From Deltaproteobacteria bacterium (lineage in GTDB: Bacteria > Desulfobacterota > Dissulfuribacteria > Dissulfuribacterales > UBA5754), in contig JAINCN010000027.1 in NCBI GenBank assembly GCA_036574075.1, positions 1 through 39,440 of the forward strand: DNA of 39,440 bases. Reading direction: 5' to 3'. Made by a program: the position numbers and the translations under genes. Under the pieces are notes generated by a model. The model did not search any database. It worked only from the letters and a program-made list of their open reading frames with translations, and was not told the origin of the DNA. The stretch's first letter is position 1. Each line of letters starts with the position of its first letter. Shown here piece after piece: positions 35,243 through 39,440 of the stretch.

Positions 35243-35462
35243 GATAGGCATCCTCGTCGTTGGCGCCGGCCCATTCGGAGAGGGTGCCCTCGACGGCGCG
35301 CAGGTATTCGATGTCAACCGGCTGCACGCGACGAACTATGACCGTTCCGTCGGTTTCGATCTCCCAGGCGATGAGGTCGCCGGGGGAGACGTGTAGCGCG
35401 GCACGCACATCCTTGGGAATGGTGGTCTGTCCCTTGGCGGTGATCTTGGCAACGGCAGGCAT
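35232..35462 (-). CDS. AbrB/MazE-type antitoxin
   Basis: A 76-aa DNA-binding antitoxin. AKITAKGQTTIPKDVRAAL (5-23) is the swapped-hairpin AbrB/SpoVT fold signature, and the acidic C-terminus (EWAGANDEDAYHDL) is the part expected to wrap the toxin. GAGGAG lies seven bases before the ATG. A perfect palindrome upstream probably mediates autoregulation. Confidence 0.88.
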   Translation of the reverse strand: MPAVAKITAKGQTTIPKDVRAALHVSPGDLIAWEIETDGTVIVRRVQPVDIEYLRAVEGTLSEWAGANDEDAYHDL

Positions 35463-35477
35463 GATGGTCTCCTCTAT

Positions 35478-35506
35478 AAGGAAGGCATTACTTCCTTACT
35501 ATAATA
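35478..35506 (-). promoter_or_regulatory. Toxin-antitoxin operator and -10 element
   Basis: AAGGAAG and CTTCCTT (35478-35484, 35491-35497) form a perfect 7-bp palindrome with a 6-bp spacer, 16 bp before the antitoxin start. On the minus strand TATTAT (35506-35501) adjoins it and is a likely -10. Binding of the AbrB-type antitoxin here would block transcription; no good -35 was found. Confidence 0.6.
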
Positions 35507-35575
35507 CGCGCATTCCAGGCCATCAAAGCAGTGTTTATCGGGGATCCCCCGCTCTGGCCAAAATCGTAGTTTACG

Positions 35576-35673
35576 CTCGAGCCCTGTACATGGGCGCCTC
35601 CATCCACAAATACCCCGGCCGTAGGCTTATGCTGTGAAATCGAAAGGTTGAGTACATATCTCACGGATTCAGG
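35576..35673. repeat. Palindromic mobile element, family 1, copy 4 (left-truncated, subtype A)
   Basis: The right 98 bp match copy 1 closely (CATCCACAAATACCCCGGCC, then the subtype-A segment), ending in the perfect terminal repeat CTCACGGATTCAGG. To the left, similarity fades within GGCTCGAGC and no left terminal repeat is found. The remaining end abuts a response-regulator fragment. Confidence 0.82.
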
Positions 35674-35964
35674 TGGAACTCCATGGATTCGGCCATACGC
35701 GCCTTGCGCCTCGGGGCGGACGACTATATCGTCAAACCCTTCGATTTCGAACTCCTGTGCCATGCCATCGACCGCATCCTGGAGCATCAAAAGATGAGGG
35801 ATGAAATCCTCCTGTCACAGGACAGGTACCATGCCCTCGATCAGATCGCTGAAGGCGTGGACCACATCCTCGGGATTCACGGCGCTGAGAAGAACGACGA
35901 GCCTCAGTCCGAATCCATGGATGTGGAGGTCTCCCTCTCGAACCGTTCGATCTGGCCCAGGTAA
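35674..35964 (+). pseudogene. Response-regulator receiver, 5'-truncated
   Basis: The frame reads SMDSAIRALRLGADDYIVKP (starting within codons next to the mobile element) and continues for about 93 codons to TAA 35962. SMDSAIRA corresponds to the alpha-4 region of a CheY-type receiver and KPF to the conserved lysine. The first 80 or so residues, including the phosphorylated Asp, are missing and the break coincides with mobile element copy 4. A helical tail follows (RILEHQKMRDEILLSQDR), which may have led into an output or histidine-kinase region. The last 61 bp overlap the M48 gene tail-to-tail. Confidence 0.72.
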
Positions 35965-37709
35965 TAGTCGGGGTTTTTCGGGCCTGCCTCAAGGGCCTTT
36001 TTCTCCACCTTGATCGCCTCATCGATCCTGTGGTTCAAAAAAAGCCCTTCAGCCAAGGTGTCGAGGATATGGGCGGCGGGTTTGATAGAGGCGGCCTTTT
36101 GCGCCAGGGTGAGGCCCTCGACAGGCCTGAGAAACTTCGGCTCCTTCGCCGTTAGGAATAGCCATGCCAGGCTGTTCAGGACCTCCGGGTCGTCCGGGGC
36201 GACCTTCATGGCCTTTTCTAAGACATGTACGGCCCTCGCATACTCTTTCCTCTCGTAAAAGACGTTTCCTGCCATGAGGAGCAAATCGCGCGACGGGGTC
36301 TCCTTCCCGGAAAGCTCCTCGATAAGGATGTCGGCCACGTGGATGCCTGCCCGTTCTTCCCATGCCTTCACGGGCAGGAGGGGGGAGGAGGCGGCTGCAG
36401 CCAGCATGACCCCAAGAAATGCGGCCTTTTTGAGGCGCAGGGATCGTTCGAAGCGTTTCTTGGCCCCTGGGACACGATCTGCACTGAGGAGGAACGCGAC
36501 CCGTTCCCCGATCCCGTAATGGTGCCAGTTTTTCTGTTCCCTGATCCTGCCTGCGAGGATACCTATCTTTTCGAGTGAATTTGTGAGATGGACCGGGGTC
36601 TTCTGGATGTCGAGGACGTGCAGATCGGCCTCCCGTTCGAAGTTCCTCATGAAATATCCCATGGCAAAGCGAAAGTAGGCCAACATGAGGATCGCCGACG
36701 GAAGGAGCGCGACCACCGGCGATAGGAGATCGGGATGATCTGCGACCCATGCGAGCACGTTGATAGTGATCCTGTGGGAGATCGCCCAGGCCCAGATGGG
36801 ATCGGCAAGCCGGTAGATCAGAAGGCCGTAAGCACCGATAAAAGCGGCGTGCCAGAGGAGATGGCGATATCTTATGTGGGCCACCTCATGGGCTAGGACC
36901 GCCTCGATCTCTTCGTCAGTAAGGTGGTCGAGGAGGCACGGGGTCACAAGGAGATACCGGAAACGGGGGAGGATGCCGAGAACGGCCGCTGTGCACGCCT
37001 TGCCCCCTTTGAGTGGCCACAGGAGGATTTCCTGGAATCGGACACCTTCTTGGGCGAGAAACTTTTGGATCAGGAGGCGGTGCCGGCCTGAAGGAAGCGG
37101 CGTGCATCGCCAGCCGAGGCGGATGATGGGGGGGAGGACGAACACTAATGCCGCGAGGAAGAGGACGAACCGTAGTGTCGGTCCGTGCAGGATTTCTGGA
37201 AGGCCAGAAAGCGGAATCCGGGCGGCTATCTCGTCTCCGATCAGAAAGAGAACGGCCGGGATCAGCACAGGGATGAGGAGCCCGAGTCGGTCCCTGATCT
37301 CCTCGGATAGACCCCGATCAATGGGGATGTGACGGCCGAGGGCGGCCCTGGCCGCGGTCCAGATGACGATTAGATAGGGCAGAAATAGAAGCAGCATCAT
37401 GAGGTCCACGAATGCAGGGACCTGGGGGATGACTAGAAGAGATGAAAAAGAGGCCTTGAGGTCGAGGAGATAGAGATCGGCGATGAAGGGTAGAAAGGCC
37501 GCAATTTCGAGCCGCGTGGTCCATCGTGAAATCGCCAGAGGCGTCCTTCGTACGCCCGCGAAGACGATGACGACCAGCCCGGTCCAGACTGCGGCCTTGC
37601 CGAGCCATAGAAAAAGGGTCAGGAAGCCCCCCCAGGAAGGCCCGTCGGATGGGGCGCCGAATACGAGCACGAAGGCCAGCATGATTGAGAAGATGTATCC
37701 ATACGGCAT
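35904..37709 (-). CDS. M48-family membrane metallopeptidase with TPR domain
   Basis: A 601-aa integral membrane protease. The N-terminal third holds several hydrophobic helices. The zinc site is VLAHEVAHIRYRH (HEVAH at 274-278), with the third ligand probably in NFEREADLHVLD. After a further hydrophobic segment near LGVMLAAAASS, the C-terminal about 150 residues carry tetratricopeptide repeats (ARAVHVLEKAMKVAPDDPEV, LNSLAWLFLTAKEP). Such proteins resemble HtpX/BepA-type quality-control proteases. The frame is open to 37826 but that would overlap the divergent small gene and its leader; MPYGYIFSI at 37709 is the likelier start, without a clear ribosome binding site. Confidence 0.85.
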   Translation of the reverse strand: MPYGYIFSIMLAFVLVFGAPSDGPSWGGFLTLFLWLGKAAVWTGLVVIVFAGVRRTPLAISRWTTRLEIAAFLPFIADLYLLDLKASFSSLLVIPQVPAFVDLMMLLLFLPYLIVIWTAARAALGRHIPIDRGLSEEIRDRLGLLIPVLIPAVLFLIGDEIAARIPLSGLPEILHGPTLRFVLFLAALVFVLPPIIRLGWRCTPLPSGRHRLLIQKFLAQEGVRFQEILLWPLKGGKACTAAVLGILPRFRYLLVTPCLLDHLTDEEIEAVLAHEVAHIRYRHLLWHAAFIGAYGLLIYRLADPIWAWAISHRITINVLAWVADHPDLLSPVVALLPSAILMLAYFRFAMGYFMRNFEREADLHVLDIQKTPVHLTNSLEKIGILAGRIREQKNWHHYGIGERVAFLLSADRVPGAKKRFERSLRLKKAAFLGVMLAAAASSPLLPVKAWEERAGIHVADILIEELSGKETPSRDLLLMAGNVFYERKEYARAVHVLEKAMKVAPDDPEVLNSLAWLFLTAKEPKFLRPVEGLTLAQKAASIKPAAHILDTLAEGLFLNHRIDEAIKVEKKALEAGPKNPDYYLGQIERFERETSTSMDSD

Positions 37710-37806
37710 GCAGGGAAGATAGCAGGGCGGGCGGAGCCGTGAAAGATGGCGCGTCCTTAAAGCATGGTGCTCGTCGTGCCGAAAGGAAAAACGAGGAGGT
37801 TTCCCC

Positions 37807-38121
37807 ATGGACTGGCGGCAACTCATCGACTATCTTCGGACCGATTATGTGCTGGGATTTTTTTCTGAACACAACCCCGCAGAGATCCTGTCGAATCCGG
37901 TCTTTCTCCTCCCTGCCGTCGTTCTCTGCGGGCTTCTCGTCTTTTTCCGGTTTTACCGGACATTGGCCCTTCTGGTGAGCGGGGGGATCCTGTGGTACGG
38001 ACTCAGATATATGCCAACCGGAGATACCGCTATCAGCATGAAGGATATAGGTATCTTTGCCGGGTGCGGAACGGCCGCGGCAGCGATCCTCGTCTATTTT
38101 TTCCTGATCCGGGGGGATTGA
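37807..38121 (+). CDS. Small membrane protein of unknown function
   Basis: A 104-aa protein preceded by GAGGAGG, 8 nt before the ATG. It has two to three hydrophobic segments (about residues 31-50, 54-68 and 82-99), an N-terminal amphipathic part rich in acidic and aromatic residues (MDWRQLIDYLRTDYVLGFF) and a loop YMPTGDTAISMKD. No family is recognised. It lies between the divergent M48 protease gene and, 39 bp on, a DNA glycosylase gene. Confidence 0.72.
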   Translation: MDWRQLIDYLRTDYVLGFFSEHNPAEILSNPVFLLPAVVLCGLLVFFRFYRTLALLVSGGILWYGLRYMPTGDTAISMKDIGIFAGCGTAAAAILVYFFLIRGD

Positions 38122-38160
38122 AGGCGACTCTCTCCGGGCATTGGGCCCTGTGCTGCTGAA

Positions 38161-38856
38161 ATGTCCGTGACGGGCAAGGATGGGGGCCCACTGCCAAAAG
38201 GGCCATGGGCCGAGTACCTCCACGAGATCTTCGATCGTCTTCTCGCGGCCTTTGGCCCCCAGCACTGGTGGCCGGGCGAGACCCCCTTCGAGGTCTGCGT
38301 AGGGGCGATTCTGACCCAAAATACAAACTGGGCGAACGTGAGCCGGGCCATCAAAAATCTCAAGGAGGCTGGGCTCCTGAATCCCGAGGCCCTCTTTTCC
38401 CTCCCTCGCCATGTCCTTGCGGAGATCATCCGGCCTGCAGGATACTACAACGTAAAGTCGGAGCGGCTCCTGACCTTTGTGGCGTTCCTCATGCGGGAAT
38501 TTTCAGGTGACCTTGAAGCGGCCTTCAGCCTCGGGCTCGAGGATCTGCGCTCACGGCTCCTGTCCCTCAAGGGGATCGGGCCGGAGACCGCTGACAGCAT
38601 CCTTCTCTATGCGGGCGGGTACCCCATCTTCGTCGTGGATGCCTACACGGCCCGCATTCTTGAGCGTCACGGCCTGGTGGGTGATGACGTGACGTACGAA
38701 TCGATCCAGTCCATTTTCATGGACAATCTCCCAGCGGATCCCGCCCTGTTCAATGAGTTTCACGCCCTTCTCGTGGCACTTGGAAAGGGTTATTGCCGAA
38801 AGGGCAGGCCCAGGTGCGGGACCTGCCCCCTTGCAGGTATCTATCTCTCAATGTGA
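38161..38856 (+). CDS. HhH-GPD DNA glycosylase (MagIII-like, endonuclease III family)
   Basis: A 231-aa base-excision repair glycosylase. The helix-hairpin-helix is LKGIGPETA (136-144) and the catalytic Asp is in VVDAYTARI (Asp160). In bifunctional endonuclease III the loop reads GRKTA with the Schiff-base lysine; here it is Glu142, as in Helicobacter MagIII (3-methyladenine glycosylase), so a monofunctional alkyl-base glycosylase is inferred. At the C-terminus CRKGRPRCGTC gives only Cys212, Cys219 and Cys222; the fourth ligand of the usual 4Fe-4S cluster is absent. PFEVCVGAILTQNTNWANV is a conserved substrate-side helix. Confidence 0.85.
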   Translation: MSVTGKDGGPLPKGPWAEYLHEIFDRLLAAFGPQHWWPGETPFEVCVGAILTQNTNWANVSRAIKNLKEAGLLNPEALFSLPRHVLAEIIRPAGYYNVKSERLLTFVAFLMREFSGDLEAAFSLGLEDLRSRLLSLKGIGPETADSILLYAGGYPIFVVDAYTARILERHGLVGDDVTYESIQSIFMDNLPADPALFNEFHALLVALGKGYCRKGRPRCGTCPLAGIYLSM

Positions 38857-38911
38857 TACACGCAATCGCTGAACTGGATCAGATCGCGTCCCTTCCTTAT
38901 ACATACAATAC

Positions 38912-39086
38912 CCTGAATCCGTGTGTTATGTATTCAACCTTTCGATTTCACAGCATAAGCCTACGGCCGGGGTATTGGTGGATGGAGGCGCCCATGGACG
39001 GGGCTCGAGCGGCAAATCCGCTCCCATGGACAGGGGCTATTTGCCGCACGAAACAAATACCCCGGCCGTAGGCTCACGGATTCAGG
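38912..39086. repeat. Palindromic mobile element, family 1, copy 5 (subtype A)
   Basis: A 175-bp copy in inverted orientation relative to copy 1, 56 bp after the glycosylase stop. The left end is CCTGAATCCGTGTG (one mismatch) and the right end is perfect; the inner arms are both subtype A (CTACGGCCGGGGTATT). AATAC(C) before and CATAC(C) after suggest a 5-6-bp target duplication with one mismatch. One plus-strand frame is open through the whole element. Confidence 0.86.
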
Positions 39087-39100
39087 CATACCTCAATCGT

Positions 39101-39421
39101 GGGCTGGTGGGGCGGGCCGTTGTTCCGGCGGTCGGATAACCGCTTTGGCAATGTAGCGGCAATCTTTTCCGAGAAAGCAAGGTGCCATGCAAGGCCTGGT
39201 GCCCGCTTACCCTGGCTTTCTGGATCCGCCTTCCGCCTAAATTCATGGGCTGGTGGGGCGGGCCGTTGTTTCCGGCGGTCGGATAACCGCTTTGGCAATG
39301 TAGCGGCTGTCTTTTCCTAGGACGCAAAGTGCCATGCAAGGCCCAGAGCCCGCTTACCCTGGCTTTCTGGATCCGCCCGCCTCCACAACGGCCCGCCCCG
39401 CCAGCCTCCACTTGCGCCGTG
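39101..39421. repeat. Tandem 146-bp repeat with inverted end
   Basis: Two direct units start at 39101 and 39247, about 90% alike by eye, sharing GGGCTGGTGGGGCGGGCCG, CGGTCGGATAACCGC, GTGCCATGCAAGGCC and CCCGCTTACCCTGGC. The second unit ends with ACAACGGCCCGCCCC, GCCAGC (39386-39405), the inverse of the unit start (GCTGG, GGGCGGGCCGTTGT). GCCAGCCTCCAC after it (39400-39411) recurs at the first 12 bases of the window. No coding capacity is evident, and nothing else is seen between 39087 and the window end. Confidence 0.75.
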
Positions 39422-39440
39422 CACCCATCCGTCCAAACCC

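Noticed and set aside
39101-39421. Integron attC or CRISPR array at the right edge
   Set aside because: No GTTRRRY/RYYYAAC core pair with an intervening cassette, units are 146 bp with no short repeat-spacer pattern, and only two units are present.

Overview
The window is a GC-rich bacterial chromosome segment dominated by housekeeping genes. Several features suggest an anaerobe of the Desulfobacterota (Deltaproteobacteria) or a close relative: a split, archaeal-type glutamate synthase with a ferredoxin-bearing GltB3-GltD fusion; a THI4-type thiazole synthase without a donor cysteine, which implies use of free sulfide; a CarD regulator; a PilT/PilU-like pair beside an MJ0042 zinc-ribbon protein; and a membrane polyferredoxin. 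The lineage is an inference, since no rRNA is present.

Layout. 239-2731 (-): purA and a lysine 2,3-aminomutase, with no gap between them. 3074-10168 (+): polA, a DUF1015 gene, an NSS-family transporter with a MetS-like 45-aa partner, and rarA. 10169-11497 is a decay zone holding a partial palindromic repeat, scraps of a helicase/restriction-type gene, a mosaic mobile element and the 3' end of an ISL3-type transposase. 11498-16220 (-): acs, thi4 and thiC; thiC has a textbook promoter, TPP riboswitch and terminator. 16371-17147 (+): a CxxCxxCC-type protein. 17219-22313 (-): three glutamate synthase genes. 22413-23189 (-): a TerC-family protein. 23363-30970 (+): pilT, a second PilT/PilU-like ATPase, a zinc-ribbon/pseudo-receiver protein, a 51-aa microprotein resembling the tail of AMP-forming acetyl-CoA synthetase, galU, priA and a polyferredoxin. 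31058-34507 (-): rluD-type synthase, carD, umuC and umuD. Then come tRNA-Phe (+), a MazE/MazF-like toxin-antitoxin pair (-), a 5'-truncated response regulator (+), an M48 peptidase with TPRs (-), a small membrane protein (+) and an HhH-GPD DNA glycosylase (+). The right edge holds a mobile element and a tandem 146-bp repeat.

The main non-genic theme is mobile palindromic DNA. One family (about 175 bp, ends CCTGAATCCGTGAG) has five copies and one solo end. One copy is flanked by a perfect 7-bp direct repeat and another by a 5-6-bp one. The family falls into two subtypes whose stem arms differ in a paired manner, one copy is a mosaic of the two, and one copy abuts a truncated response-regulator gene. 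The element stays open in one reading frame from end to end in two copies. A second family (ends TGATCSC..TGMAAAAACC) sits at stop codons in all three places it occurs. The most unusual gene is the microprotein at 26378-26533: it has its own strong ribosome binding site and reproduces the lysine-acetylation motif and terminal residues of acetyl-CoA synthetase without the enzyme.
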